A model generated the notes under the pieces. The model had not been told where the DNA came from and ran no database searches. It saw only the letters and a program-made list of their open reading frames with translations. A stretch of DNA of 35,767 nt from JBEIJQ01 sp040380145 (GTDB lineage: Bacteria; Bacteroidota; Bacteroidia; Chitinophagales; Saprospiraceae): positions 1 to 35,767 of the forward strand of contig JBEIJQ010000012.1 of assembly GCA_040380145.1 (NCBI GenBank). Direction: 5' to 3'. Below are positions 20,542-28,870 of this stretch, in pieces. Positions within the stretch are counted from its first letter, which is position 1; each line of letters starts with the position of its first letter. Made by a program: the position numbers and the translations under genes.

Positions 20542-21501
20542 TTAGGGGGTGATTCCGTTGGCGGAGAGCCAACCGTTGACGGCCGCGAAAATACGGGGCC
20601 GGGGATCGAAACTGCTCTGGGGCCGGAAAGTGTCGCCGGTGACCAGTTCGTACAGTTCGATATAACGCCGCGAAACTTCGGTCACGAAAGAGGAGGGCAT
20701 CGAGGGCATTGCTTGCCCTTCTTTGCCCTGGAATCCTTGGGCCATCAGCCATTCGCGGACAAATTCCTTGGAGAGCTGTTTTTGCGGCTCGCCGCGTATT
20801 TGCCGCTCGGCATAGCCCTCGCCGAGGTAGTAGCGCGAACTGTCGGGCGTGTGCACTTCGTCGATCAGGATCAGCCGGCCTTGGGCGTCGCGGCCGAACT
20901 CGTACTTGGTGTCCACGAGCAGCAGACCGCGGGCGCGGGCCATTTCGCTGCCGCGTTCAAACAGCGCCAGGGCGTATTTCTCGAGCTGTTGCCAATCCTC
21001 TCGGGTCACGATGCCCTGGGCGATGGCCTCTTCGGGCGAGATGTCCTCGTCGTGGCCTTCGTGGGCTTTGGTGGTGGGAGTGACGATGGGGCGGGGCAGG
21101 CGGTCGCCTTCGCGCAGTCCATCCGGCAGAACGGCCCCGCACAGCAGGCGTCCGCCTTCTCGGTAAGTGCGCCAAGCGTGGCCCGCCAGGTAGCCGCGCA
21201 CGACCATTTCCAGTGGCACGGGTTGGCAGCGCTTGCCGATGCTCACATTGGGGTCGGGCGTGTCGAGCAGCCAGTTGGGCACGATATCAGAGGTGGCCCG
21301 CAGGAAATGGGCGGCCAATTGGTTGAGCACCTGCCCTTTGTAGGGGATCGGCTCCGGCAGCACATGGTCAAAAGCCGAGAGGCGGTCGGAGGCGACCACC
21401 ACCAGCAGTTCGGCGCCTATGTGGTACACATCGCGCACCTTGCCGTGGTACACATGGGTCTGGCCGGGGAAACGGAAGTCGGTACGGGAAATGGCTGCCA
21501 T
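20542..21501 (-). CDS. purC: Phosphoribosylaminoimidazole-succinocarboxamide synthase
   Basis: Joins CAIR and aspartate with ATP to make SAICAR in de novo purine synthesis; cytoplasmic. At 319 residues it is the longer, yeast-like form rather than the ~237-residue E. coli form. Motifs include YHGKVRDVYHIG (nucleotide-binding start), ASDRLSAFDHVL, PLEMVVRGYLAGHAW, TTKAHEGHDEDIS, LVDTKYEFG and LIDEVHTPDSSRYY. The start at 21501 (MAAISRTDFRFPG) was chosen because the extension upstream overlaps the -7 box at 21523-21530. It heads a three-gene unit with the PTPS and folE. Purine supply (GTP) and pterin synthesis from GTP form a sensible metabolic pairing, though that is inference. Confidence 0.96.
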   Translation of the reverse strand: MAAISRTDFRFPGQTHVYHGKVRDVYHIGAELLVVVASDRLSAFDHVLPEPIPYKGQVLNQLAAHFLRATSDIVPNWLLDTPDPNVSIGKRCQPVPLEMVVRGYLAGHAWRTYREGGRLLCGAVLPDGLREGDRLPRPIVTPTTKAHEGHDEDISPEEAIAQGIVTREDWQQLEKYALALFERGSEMARARGLLLVDTKYEFGRDAQGRLILIDEVHTPDSSRYYLGEGYAERQIRGEPQKQLSKEFVREWLMAQGFQGKEGQAMPSMPSSFVTEVSRRYIELYELVTGDTFRPQSSFDPRPRIFAAVNGWLSANGITP

Positions 21502-21522
21502 TCCAAGGATTGTGTTTCCGTG

Positions 21523-21530
21523 CAAAGGTA
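21523..21530 (-). promoter_or_regulatory. Bacteroidota -7 box for the purC operon
   Basis: The minus strand reads TACCTTTG, a full match to TAnnTTTG, 21 bases before the purC start. The leader would be very short. Confidence 0.45.
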
Positions 21531-21551
21531 AGGTTTCTGCCGCGTTATTCC

Positions 21552-21559
21552 TATTTTTG
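21552..21559 (+). promoter_or_regulatory. Bacteroidota -7 box for the secreted hypothetical gene
   Basis: TATTTTTG matches TAnnTTTG and lies 34 bases before the ATG at 21594. It is back to back with the purC box, forming a compact divergent promoter. Confidence 0.45.
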
Positions 21560-21593
21560 TGGCCGGACGCCCGACGGCTTCCCACACATCGCC

Positions 21594-22100
21594 ATGCGCC
21601 AACTCTTTTTTCCGATCTTTTTTCTGTTCCTGGCCTGCCCGACGGCCGAGGCCCAGCACCGCGTGCGGGCCGAAGAACTGTCGGTCGAACTGCCCGATTG
21701 GCCCGGCGTGGCCCCCGAATACGACCAAGGTCCGCTGATGGCGTTCGGCAATGTGGATATCGGATTCATTTACAATGTATTCAGGGACAAAAAAGCCGAA
21801 TTGGCCGAATTGGGTTTTTCGACCGATCTGGATTCGCTGTACGACAACATGGCCAATTCCATCCAAAAAAGTTATTCGGAACTGGACTATACGGGCAAAA
21901 TCCGCGAGGAGGTGGGTGGTTTGCCGGTGATCCACGAGCTCGTCAAAACTCTCGTCAACGACCGCTGGTACCATTTCCACCTCGCCATGTACGAATCCCC
22001 CACGGCCTTTTACTCCGTGGTGATGACCTACGACGGCGACAAACACGACCGCTACAAGGCTTTCATTCTCACGGCCATCCGTTCGTTTCGCTTGGATTGA
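21594..22100 (+). CDS. Secreted hypothetical protein, paralogue of the next gene
   Basis: 168 residues. MRQLFFPIFFLFLACPTAEAQ is a clear signal peptide with probable cleavage after AEA or AEAQ, so the protein is exported. An internal Cys (ACP) lacks a lipobox, so it is not a likely lipoprotein. The mature part has no family I can name. Its C-terminal third (MYESPTAFYSVVMTY, then FILTAIRSFRLD) lines up with the same region of the downstream lipoprotein (AYESPDAFYRLVIWC, then FDRMLRSFAVKQ). The layout of a short alpha/beta domain ending in a helix with -SF- recalls PsbP/DcrB-like folds, but that is a guess. The start was chosen for the signal peptide; the frame opens upstream without support. 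Confidence 0.75.
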   Translation: MRQLFFPIFFLFLACPTAEAQHRVRAEELSVELPDWPGVAPEYDQGPLMAFGNVDIGFIYNVFRDKKAELAELGFSTDLDSLYDNMANSIQKSYSELDYTGKIREEVGGLPVIHELVKTLVNDRWYHFHLAMYESPTAFYSVVMTYDGDKHDRYKAFILTAIRSFRLD

Positions 22101-22210
22101 GGCGCTTCCCCGTATCCCGAGGGCCCTTTTTTTCTTTTTTTATATAAAAAAATGATTAGCAGTTTTTTGAAAAAAAATTCATCTAGAAAATTCCGAAAAA
22201 AAACCGACCC

Positions 22211-22732
22211 ATGAAAATTCTGAACGCCCTGTTTTGCCTGCTTTTGTTGGCCGGCTGCCAATCCAAAGACGCGGTCCGATTCCGAGTGTTGGAGTCCGGC
22301 GGCGTTTCCGTCGAATTGCCCGAATCGCTGGTGCCCACCAAAGAAGACTTGGACGAAGCCGCGCTGTTGGATTACGAGGATCTCGATAAAAGCATCTTTT
22401 GCTTGGCTTACCGCGAGACCAAGGAAGATCTGATGTTGCAGGAAGATACTTTCGACTTGAAAGGTTATCTGCAGTACACGGCGTCCTTTTTTCAAGACGG
22501 CATGGACGGCAGTACTTTTACCCAAGCGGCCGACGAAAAGGTGAACGGACTGACGGCGCGTTTCGGCACCGTGACGGGCGACCTCGAGGAGGGCGGCATT
22601 TTCATGCGTTTGGGCGCATACGAATCACCGGATGCCTTCTACAGGTTGGTGATCTGGTGCGAACAGAGCGATCGGGCCGTCTATGAGCCGGTTTTTGATC
22701 GTATGCTCCGTTCCTTCGCCGTCAAGCAGTGA
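22211..22732 (+). CDS. Hypothetical lipoprotein, paralogue of the preceding gene
   Basis: 173 residues. MKILNALFCLLLLAGCQSKD is a textbook lipoprotein signal, with lipobox LAGC and Cys16 as the lipid anchor. The following Gln-Ser-Lys-Asp does not tell which membrane it ends in. The mature domain contains GGVSVELPESLV, FGTVTGDLEEGGIFMRLGAYESPDAFYRLV and a closing VFDRMLRSFAVKQ. It shares the YESPxAFY and (I/L)RSF motifs with the gene upstream. There is no named family; a PsbP/DcrB-like fold is a guess. The 110-base gap from the upstream gene is very AT-rich and shows no clear promoter or terminator. It converges on the TlpA-like gene with a 16-base gap. Confidence 0.8.
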   Translation: MKILNALFCLLLLAGCQSKDAVRFRVLESGGVSVELPESLVPTKEDLDEAALLDYEDLDKSIFCLAYRETKEDLMLQEDTFDLKGYLQYTASFFQDGMDGSTFTQAADEKVNGLTARFGTVTGDLEEGGIFMRLGAYESPDAFYRLVIWCEQSDRAVYEPVFDRMLRSFAVKQ

Positions 22733-22748
22733 CGAGCGCCGGGAAAGA

Positions 22749-24125
22749 TCATTTCCCGAAGGCTTTTTCGACCAACTGCCCCACTTCGTCGGCTGAAACC
22801 AGCCGGTGAAGGATCTTTCCGTTCCGGTCCACCAGCGCTATGTAGGGAGTGCCGGAAACCGGGTAAAATTGGAGCAGATCTTGGAAAAACGGTTTGGGGC
22901 ACCACACGTGCTGCAGGAGGGAGTGGCCGAGCGGTTTGAGGTACACGCTCCAATCCTCGCGCCGTTTGTCGATGGAGACGGCGAACACGCCGAACCGCCC
23001 GTCGCCCCACTTTTTCACCAGGGCCTCGAGTTTGGGCAGCATGTCGCGGCAATGCTCGCAGGTGGTCCGCCAAAAGACCAGCAGGGTGGCCTCGTGGCGG
23101 CCGTAGGCTTCCGCAAAAGTGATCATTCGTCCGGCCGTGTCGGCCAAGAGGATGTCTTTGGCGGTTTGGCCGGGGGCACTTGCCTTCATCGCGTCCACCA
23201 ATTGGCGCGGGTTGAAGGGATCGTCGTCGGAGCAGCCGGGCTGGTAACTGTTGAGCAGATAGGTCGCGGCGGGATCGTTGCGCTGATCGACGGCCAGTTG
23301 TAGGGCAAAGGCGAACAGGAAAGTGGCGGTACGGGGGGCGGCCTGCGGTGCGTAGCGCATAGAGGCGTCCATGTATTTTTCCAGCGGACGGTTTTCGGCG
23401 GCAAGGTGGGCCGACAGTTTCAATAGGGCCTCTTGCAGGTATTTGTTGTTGGCGAGGGCCGGATTTTTCCAGGCGAGGTTGTCGAGCTCATACCGCGCAA
23501 AAGCCTCCGCGGGGTCTTGGGGCGTTTTACCGGGCGTTTTTTTCCACAAAAAACCGCTCAACACCTCCGCGGTATAGGTGCCGGGATAGGTTTTTTTGAG
23601 TTTGTCGGCGATTTCGGATCCGGTGGCCAGCAGGCTGTCCACTGACTGCCAAGCCGTTTTGGCGCGTGCCGGGGAAGCGGCCGCGCGCCAGTTGCCCAAG
23701 GCGGTCGAAACGGCTTTGTCGAGTTGTTGGTGGAGGATCTTGAACTCCGCAAACGCTTGGTTTTCCACGGAAAGGGTGGGGCGCACCACCCGCGCCGCCA
23801 ACATTTCGTAATCGAACGAAAATTCCAGGGCCGTATCGGCGCGGGACACATAAAATTCCACCGGGTGGCCTTCCTTGCGGAAGCCGAGGCGGTACAGGCC
23901 GTCCTCGTACTCTTTCGGCGCGAAGGCGAAGAGCCCGTCCGCCGCCAGTTTGGCCGAATCCACGGACTCGAACCTGTCGCCGCGATAGTGCTCCAGCAGG
24001 ACGGTCCGCCAAATGGCCCTGGGAAGGTGGGTGGCCTGTCCGTATATGCGCGGCTGCGCCCAAGTGGCGAGCGGCGAACAAAGGAACAGCCAGGCGATGA
24101 TCGGAAAGACGGTACGAGGTTTCAT
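22749..24125 (-). CDS. TlpA-like thioredoxin-fold protein, exported
   Basis: 458 residues. The signal peptide is MKPRTVFPIIAWLFLCSPLATWAQ, cleaved near WAQ, so it acts in the periplasm. Residues 25-300 are a Bacteroidota-type N-terminal region (a beta-rich start, then helices) often found ahead of TlpA domains. The C-terminal thioredoxin domain has the redox motif Cys356-Glu-His-Cys359 in LVFWRTTCEHCRDMLP (bases 23049-23060) and the cis-proline loop SGTPYIALVD. Family members reduce or isomerise disulfides, for example in cytochrome c maturation; the partner here is unknown. The start at 24125 was chosen for the signal peptide, since the upstream extension is a low-complexity Phe/Lys stretch. 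It is a single-gene unit, 130 bases downstream of the S41 gene. Confidence 0.88.
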   Translation of the reverse strand: MKPRTVFPIIAWLFLCSPLATWAQPRIYGQATHLPRAIWRTVLLEHYRGDRFESVDSAKLAADGLFAFAPKEYEDGLYRLGFRKEGHPVEFYVSRADTALEFSFDYEMLAARVVRPTLSVENQAFAEFKILHQQLDKAVSTALGNWRAAASPARAKTAWQSVDSLLATGSEIADKLKKTYPGTYTAEVLSGFLWKKTPGKTPQDPAEAFARYELDNLAWKNPALANNKYLQEALLKLSAHLAAENRPLEKYMDASMRYAPQAAPRTATFLFAFALQLAVDQRNDPAATYLLNSYQPGCSDDDPFNPRQLVDAMKASAPGQTAKDILLADTAGRMITFAEAYGRHEATLLVFWRTTCEHCRDMLPKLEALVKKWGDGRFGVFAVSIDKRREDWSVYLKPLGHSLLQHVWCPKPFFQDLLQFYPVSGTPYIALVDRNGKILHRLVSADEVGQLVEKAFGK

Positions 24126-24227
24126 GCGCTGTTCGAAAAAATGGTTCTTGGCAAAAAAGGGAAATTTTTCTCGAAAAAAATCTCTCCCTTTCGGACGATT
24201 TTTTTTCCAAAAAAACAAAAAAGAGGG

Positions 24228-24250
24228 AAAAAACAGTCGGACGGATCCGA
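24228..24250 (-). terminator. Weak candidate terminator after the S41 protease gene
   Basis: A 5-bp stem TCGGA/TCCGA (24237-24241 with 24246-24250) is followed on the minus strand, three bases later, by a T-rich run, just past the S41 stop. The short stem makes it tentative. Confidence 0.3.
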
Positions 24251-24255
24251 AAATC

Positions 24256-25911
24256 TCACTTCAGTCCCATTGCCTGCATCCGGTAGCCGTCGTCGTTAAT
24301 GGCTTTGAGCGCTTCTTGGACGGAGCGGTCGATTTGGTCGAGCGAGCTGTAATAGGCGTTTTCGCCGTACAACAACCGGGCCAGTTCGGCTTTGAAACGG
24401 GGCAGGATGTTGGCCAATGTTTCGGGTACGGCGTCTTTGCGATAATTTTTCCGGGCGGCCAGTTCGGCAACGAAGGCGTTCGCTTCGGTCGTTTCCCATT
24501 GGAAGCCGGAAAAAAAGCTTTCCGCGTCGGGGTAGGTCTTGAGCAGTTTTTCGCGATGGCGGTCCCAATAATCGAACGCGCGGGCGGGCAAGTCGCCCAA
24601 TGCGTCCAAGAAGAGATTGTTGCGGAAGCAGGCATCGAGCGGCACGAAGATATCGGGCATGATGCCTCCGCCGCCAAAGACCGTCCGCCCGGCTCCGGTC
24701 TTGTAAGCGGTAGAATCGGCGATGCGCACGCTGTCGCGATGGTACAGTTCGCCGTGGAGGTACCTGTCGGCCAGTTCGTGGGCGTAATCGTCCCTGTCCG
24801 CTTCGTAGGGTTTTTGTATGCAGCGGTCCGAGGGCGTGTAATAGCGGGCAATGGTGAGGCGGAGTGCGGAGCCGTCGGAGAGGTCGTACTGTTCCTGCAC
24901 CAGTCCTTTGCCGAAGGTGCGGCGACCGATGAGCACGCCGCGGTCGTGGTCTTGGACGGCTCCTGCTATGATCTCGCTGGCGGAGGCGGAGTTTTCGTCC
25001 ACCAGCACGGCCAGTTTGTCGATCTTGTACAACGGTTTGCCGGTGGTATGGTGGTCTTGGCGGTCGGAGGCGCGCCCTTTGGTATAGACCAGCAGTTTGC
25101 GGTCTTCGAAAAGTTGGTCGAGGATCTTGGTGGCCGCGCTGAGGTACCCACCGGGGTTGTCGCGCAGGTCGATCACCAAGTTCCGCATCCCTTGTTTTTC
25201 GCACAGATTTTCGAGGGCTCTGCCGAATTCCTCGAAGGTGGTGCCGCTGAAACGGGAGATCTTGATGAGGCCGGTATGGGCGTCGAGCATATAGGCGGCC
25301 TCCACGCTTTCGATGGGGATCTCGCCCCTGGTCACGGTGAAATCGCGCACTTCTTCGCCGCGGCGTTGGATCGTGATTTTGACTTTGGTGCCCGCTTCGC
25401 CGCGCATCATTTGGACGATTTCTTGGTCTTTGTATCGGTTGCCGACCACCGACGAATCGTTGACCCGCAGGATGCGGTCTCCGGCCAGGATGCCTGCCCG
25501 TGCAGAAGGACCGTCGGGCACCACTTTCAGCACGACGATGGTGTCGCGCAGGGTGTTGAAGCGGATGCCCACGCCGTGGAAGTTCCCCTGCAGATCTTCG
25601 TTCACGCGAGCCAGTTCGTCGGCGGGGATGAAGGAAGAGTGGGGGTCCAGTTCGCGGAGAATGGCTTCGATGGCCTGTCTGGACAGCCGTCCCGCGTCGG
25701 TGCTGTCCACATACCTCGACTCGATGAAGCGGATCACTTCTTCGACGGTGCCTCCGCTGCCGAGATGGTCCGATTTTCCCCCTGCAAAGACACAAAGGAA
25801 GTAGCCGAAAACCACGCCCGTCGAGAGCATGGCGGCCATCAACAGGGGGATCCAACGCGAGAAGACCTTGTCGTTGTCGTTGTCGGGGGCGTTGGGTTTG
25901 TAGTGGGGCAT
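24256..25911 (-). CDS. S41 family C-terminal processing peptidase (CtpA-like)
   Basis: A Ser/Lys-dyad protease that trims or degrades proteins in the periplasm. 551 residues. An uncleaved N-terminal anchor (about 20-43, WIPLLMAAMLSTGVVFGYF) follows a charged, Asn/Asp-rich head. The PDZ domain is at about 105-195 (FHGVGIRFN; PSARAGILAGDRILRVND). The protease core has LVIDLRDNPGGYL, the nucleophile region ENSASASEI (Ser310 likely) and RRTFGKGLVQ (Lys335), spaced 25 residues apart as in the E. coli Prc dyad. A C-terminal helical tail of ~140 residues follows. The start codon lies 21 bases after the PfkB stop, so the two are co-transcribed. The catalytic residues are intact. Confidence 0.95.
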   Translation of the reverse strand: MPHYKPNAPDNDNDKVFSRWIPLLMAAMLSTGVVFGYFLCVFAGGKSDHLGSGGTVEEVIRFIESRYVDSTDAGRLSRQAIEAILRELDPHSSFIPADELARVNEDLQGNFHGVGIRFNTLRDTIVVLKVVPDGPSARAGILAGDRILRVNDSSVVGNRYKDQEIVQMMRGEAGTKVKITIQRRGEEVRDFTVTRGEIPIESVEAAYMLDAHTGLIKISRFSGTTFEEFGRALENLCEKQGMRNLVIDLRDNPGGYLSAATKILDQLFEDRKLLVYTKGRASDRQDHHTTGKPLYKIDKLAVLVDENSASASEIIAGAVQDHDRGVLIGRRTFGKGLVQEQYDLSDGSALRLTIARYYTPSDRCIQKPYEADRDDYAHELADRYLHGELYHRDSVRIADSTAYKTGAGRTVFGGGGIMPDIFVPLDACFRNNLFLDALGDLPARAFDYWDRHREKLLKTYPDAESFFSGFQWETTEANAFVAELAARKNYRKDAVPETLANILPRFKAELARLLYGENAYYSSLDQIDRSVQEALKAINDDGYRMQAMGLK

Positions 25912-25932
25912 GGGGCTAAAACGCGGGGGGCA

Positions 25933-26844
25933 TCAGCCCCAACGGGTGAGTTTTTCGAATTCGGCCACGCGGCCGGCCATTTGATCGGGCTGCACGGACT
26001 TGATCTTTTCGATGCCGAACTGTTCGACGCAGAAGGAAGCGGTTGCCGAACCGTAGATGATGGCTTTTTTCATTCCTTCGTAAGAGGTGTCGCCGGTGTG
26101 GGCGATGTAGCCCATGAATCCGCCCGCGAAACTGTCGCCCGCGCCGGTCGGATCGAACACTTCCTCCAAGGGCAGGGCCGGTGCGAAGAAGGTGCCTTCC
26201 CGGTGGAAAAGCAGGGCGCCGTGCTCGCCTTTTTTGATCACGAGAAACTTGGGTCCCATCGTGAGGATTTTTTTGGCGGCCTTGGCCAGGGAGCGTTCCC
26301 CGGAGAGCTGGCGGGCCTCCTCGTCGTTGATGGTTAGCACGTCGATCATGCGCAGCACTTCGAGGAGTTCGCCCAGGGCCACATCCATCCAAAAGTTCAT
26401 CGTGTCGAGCGCCACGAGCTTGGGCCGCGCGGCCATCTGCTCGAGCACGCGGCGTTGGACGGCCGGGGTGAGGTTGCCCAGCATCACGAAATCGCAGTGC
26501 CGAGCCGCTTCCGGCAGCACGGGATCGAAATCGGCCAGCACGTTGAGCTCGGTCACCAAAGTGTCGCGGGAATTGAGGTCGTCGTGGTAGCGGCCTTCCC
26601 AGAAAAAGGATTTTTGCCCCACCAGCCGCTGTACGCCTTCGGTGCGCACCCCCCGTGCACGGAGCGCTTCCAGTTCGCTTTCTGGGAAATCCTCTCCGAT
26701 GACGGAAACAGCGTGCAGTTCACGGGCAAATTGGCTGGCGGCCCAGCAGATATAGGTAGCCGCTCCGCCGATGATGCGCTCGGCTTTTCCGAAAGGAGTT
26801 TCGATGGTGTCGAAGGCCATCGTGCCCACAACGAGTAATGACAT
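25933..26844 (-). CDS. PfkB family carbohydrate kinase
   Basis: A ribokinase-fold kinase that phosphorylates a sugar or nucleoside with ATP in the cytoplasm. 303 residues, normal length. The N-terminal substrate region is GTMAFDTIETP, then IIGGAATYICWAASQFA. The PfkB signature is FDPTGAGDSFAGGFMGY, with the catalytic base Asp237 after the anion hole GAG. LTINDEEARQLSG and LVIKKGEHGALLF are typical strand motifs. The exact substrate cannot be read from sequence; fructose, ribose or adenosine kinases all share these motifs. The start at 26844 (MSLLVVGTMAFD) gives the family N-terminus; the in-frame extension to 26931 overlaps a -7 box. It lies downstream of the maltodextrin genes, so a role in sugar phosphorylation is plausible but unproven. 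Confidence 0.9.
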   Translation of the reverse strand: MSLLVVGTMAFDTIETPFGKAERIIGGAATYICWAASQFARELHAVSVIGEDFPESELEALRARGVRTEGVQRLVGQKSFFWEGRYHDDLNSRDTLVTELNVLADFDPVLPEAARHCDFVMLGNLTPAVQRRVLEQMAARPKLVALDTMNFWMDVALGELLEVLRMIDVLTINDEEARQLSGERSLAKAAKKILTMGPKFLVIKKGEHGALLFHREGTFFAPALPLEEVFDPTGAGDSFAGGFMGYIAHTGDTSYEGMKKAIIYGSATASFCVEQFGIEKIKSVQPDQMAGRVAEFEKLTRWG

Positions 26845-26928
26845 AGGGAAATGCGTGTTGGATGGGCGGCCGAGGGCCGTCTCCGTGATCGTTTCGGGAA
26901 AAAAATGCCGCTCCATCGGCGGCCGCCG

Positions 26929-26936
26929 CAAAGATA
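26929..26936 (-). promoter_or_regulatory. Bacteroidota -7 box for the pfkB-S41 unit
   Basis: The minus strand reads TATCTTTG, a full match to TAnnTTTG, 85 bases before the pfkB start and just past the stop of the neopullulanase gene. The same 10 bases (plus strand CAAAGATAGC) occur upstream of the amylase gene at 31856. It suggests pfkB can be transcribed on its own. Confidence 0.45.
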
Positions 26937-26943
26937 GCGCAGT

Positions 26944-28827
26944 TCAGCGAAGTTCGTATATCCCGATCGAAGTGCCCTTGACCGGAAAACGCCGCTCCGA
27001 AAGGTTTTGTACGGCCACGCCGCCGCCGACCGCGTCCACGCCCTGTTTGAAGCCGGCGGTGCGCTCGGCGAATCGGGTCAGGTCGATCGTGCGCTCCTGG
27101 GCCGAAGTGTTGAGCACCACCATCACGGTCTTGTCGCGATCGTAGCGGAAAAATACGTACACGCCGTCTTCGGGCACGAACTGCACGAGTTTTCCGTCTT
27201 GGAGGGCCGGGGTGGCGCGGCGGTAGCGGGCCAAGGCGCGCACATAGTTCCAACACTCGTTTTCCAAGGCGGAGCGGCCCGCGGCCGAAAACTTGTCCAC
27301 GGGATCGCCGGGGAAGCCGCCCGGGAAATCTTCGCGGACGAGGCCGTCGGGGTTCGAAAAGTTTTTCATCAGCACCTCGGTTCCGTAATACAAGCAAGGA
27401 ATCCCACGGAGGGTCATCAACAGGCCGATGCCCTGCTTGAATTTGTCGGGATTTTCGCCCACCACACTGTAAAAGCGGCTCAGGTCGTGGTTGTCCAAAA
27501 AGGTGACGTTGCGGTAAGGGTCTTCGTACAGGAAATCCTTGGCCAGGGTGTAATACAGTTTGGCGGCACCGTCGGTCCAACCCTGCTCGCGGGTCAGGGC
27601 GTCGTTGATGCCGTAGTACAGTTGGAAATCTGTCACTGCGGGCAGGGCCTTCCGCTCGCCTCCCCGCAGACGGTTTTTCATGAAAAAGGCCTGGGTGGAA
27701 ACGCCGTGCACCCAAGTCTCACCGAAGAATCCGAGCTTCGGATATTCGGCCAAGAGGGCGCGGGCCAGATCGTCCATGAACTTTTGGTCGGGGTACACCC
27801 AGGTGTCCACGCGATAGGCGTCGATGCCGTACTCCTCGACCCACCAGAAACTTGCCTGCGTCAGGTAGCGCGCCACCCGAGGGTTGCGCTGGTCGAGATC
27901 GGGCATGTGGCGGTCGAACCATCCGTCGGCCATCCGGCGCACATCGGATTGGGCCGCATACGGGTCGAACAGAACAGGCTCCCGGTAGGTCGTGCGGGTG
28001 AAACTGTCCCACTCGTTGAACCACGACTTTTCGGGTTGGTCCTTGAAGAAAAAACACTCGTTGCCCACATGGTTGTACACGATGTCCTTGACGATCTTGA
28101 TTCCTTTGGCGTGCGCGGAATCCACGAGTTGGCGGTATTCCTCGCCGGTACCCAAACGCCGGTCCACGCGATAGAAATCGGTGATCGCATAGCCGTGGTA
28201 GGAGGTTTCGGGCATGTTGTTCTCGAAAACCGGGTTCAGCCACAGGGCCGAAACGCCCAGATCGCGCAGGTAATCCAGTTTTTCGGTGGCCCCTTTCAGA
28301 TCGCCGCCGTGCCGGAGGTACATTTCCTTGCGGTCCACGCGCTCGGTCGTCATGCCCCGCACGAGGTCGTTGGAAGGGTCGCCGTTGGCGAAACGATCCG
28401 GGAAAAGCAGGTACATCACATCGGAGGTGCGGATGCCCTGCGCCCGGTCGCTTTCCTTTTTGCGCGCCTTGAGCAGGTAGTTCAGACGAAGGTCCGGTTT
28501 CCCTTTTTGGGAAAAAACGAACGGCACGGTCCCCGGCTTGGCTTTGGCGGAAATCTCGATCTCGACGAAAAGATAGTTCGGGCTGTCGCCTCGGTACACC
28601 CCGCGGATTTTCACGCCGGGATGTTGCAGCGAGGGCGCATAGGCGGCGATTCCGGGCTGGTGCACCATCAGCTCGACGGTGCGCACGGTCTTCATCCCGA
28701 CCCACCAGTGGGGCGGGTCCACGCGATGGACCCCGGGAGGTTGTTGGGCCGCGGCGGTAGAAGGCCCCCAACAGCCGATCAGCAGCAGAAAAAAGGCGAG
28801 GAGCCGGACGGGCGTGTTTTTTCTCAA
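26944..28827 (-). CDS. GH13 neopullulanase / cyclomaltodextrinase (SusA-like)
   Basis: Hydrolyses maltodextrins, cyclodextrins or pullulan. 627 residues. The N-terminal signal is MRKNTPVRLLAFFLLLIGC; LIGC (Cys19) fits a lipobox, but the later STAAAQ also suits signal peptidase I, so lipoprotein or soluble periplasmic form is open. An N-terminal beta-sandwich (about 30-125) is typical of cyclomaltodextrinases. The GH13 barrel has VMYLLFPDRFANGD, DIVYNHVGNE, the nucleophile Asp341 in GIDAYRVDTW, the acid/base Glu370 in FFGETW and Asp448 in FLDNHD. A C-terminal beta domain follows (VYVFFRYDRDKTVMVVLN). It starts 43 bases after the transporter stop. SusA-type enzymes work on oligosaccharides after outer-membrane uptake. 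Confidence 0.93.
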   Translation of the reverse strand: MRKNTPVRLLAFFLLLIGCWGPSTAAAQQPPGVHRVDPPHWWVGMKTVRTVELMVHQPGIAAYAPSLQHPGVKIRGVYRGDSPNYLFVEIEISAKAKPGTVPFVFSQKGKPDLRLNYLLKARKKESDRAQGIRTSDVMYLLFPDRFANGDPSNDLVRGMTTERVDRKEMYLRHGGDLKGATEKLDYLRDLGVSALWLNPVFENNMPETSYHGYAITDFYRVDRRLGTGEEYRQLVDSAHAKGIKIVKDIVYNHVGNECFFFKDQPEKSWFNEWDSFTRTTYREPVLFDPYAAQSDVRRMADGWFDRHMPDLDQRNPRVARYLTQASFWWVEEYGIDAYRVDTWVYPDQKFMDDLARALLAEYPKLGFFGETWVHGVSTQAFFMKNRLRGGERKALPAVTDFQLYYGINDALTREQGWTDGAAKLYYTLAKDFLYEDPYRNVTFLDNHDLSRFYSVVGENPDKFKQGIGLLMTLRGIPCLYYGTEVLMKNFSNPDGLVREDFPGGFPGDPVDKFSAAGRSALENECWNYVRALARYRRATPALQDGKLVQFVPEDGVYVFFRYDRDKTVMVVLNTSAQERTIDLTRFAERTAGFKQGVDAVGGGVAVQNLSERRFPVKGTSIGIYELR

Positions 28828-28870
28828 GGGAAATGATTTTGTTTTTCTTTGGAAAAAATCCGGTCGCCGA

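Noticed and set aside
20531..20752. 74-residue extension of the PTPS protein
   Set aside because: It would overlap the end of purC and has no PTPS similarity; MVYLTRKETFNAAH is the family start.
22101..22210. AT-rich gap between the two secreted paralogues as a terminator
   Set aside because: There are long T and A runs but no stem of useful length before them.
24013..26337. 774-codon plus-strand open frame over the S41 and pfkB genes
   Set aside because: It is antisense to two genes with complete catalytic motifs; the frame itself has no recognisable domain.
27007..28836. 609-codon plus-strand open frame over the neopullulanase
   Set aside because: Antisense shadow of a clear GH13 gene.
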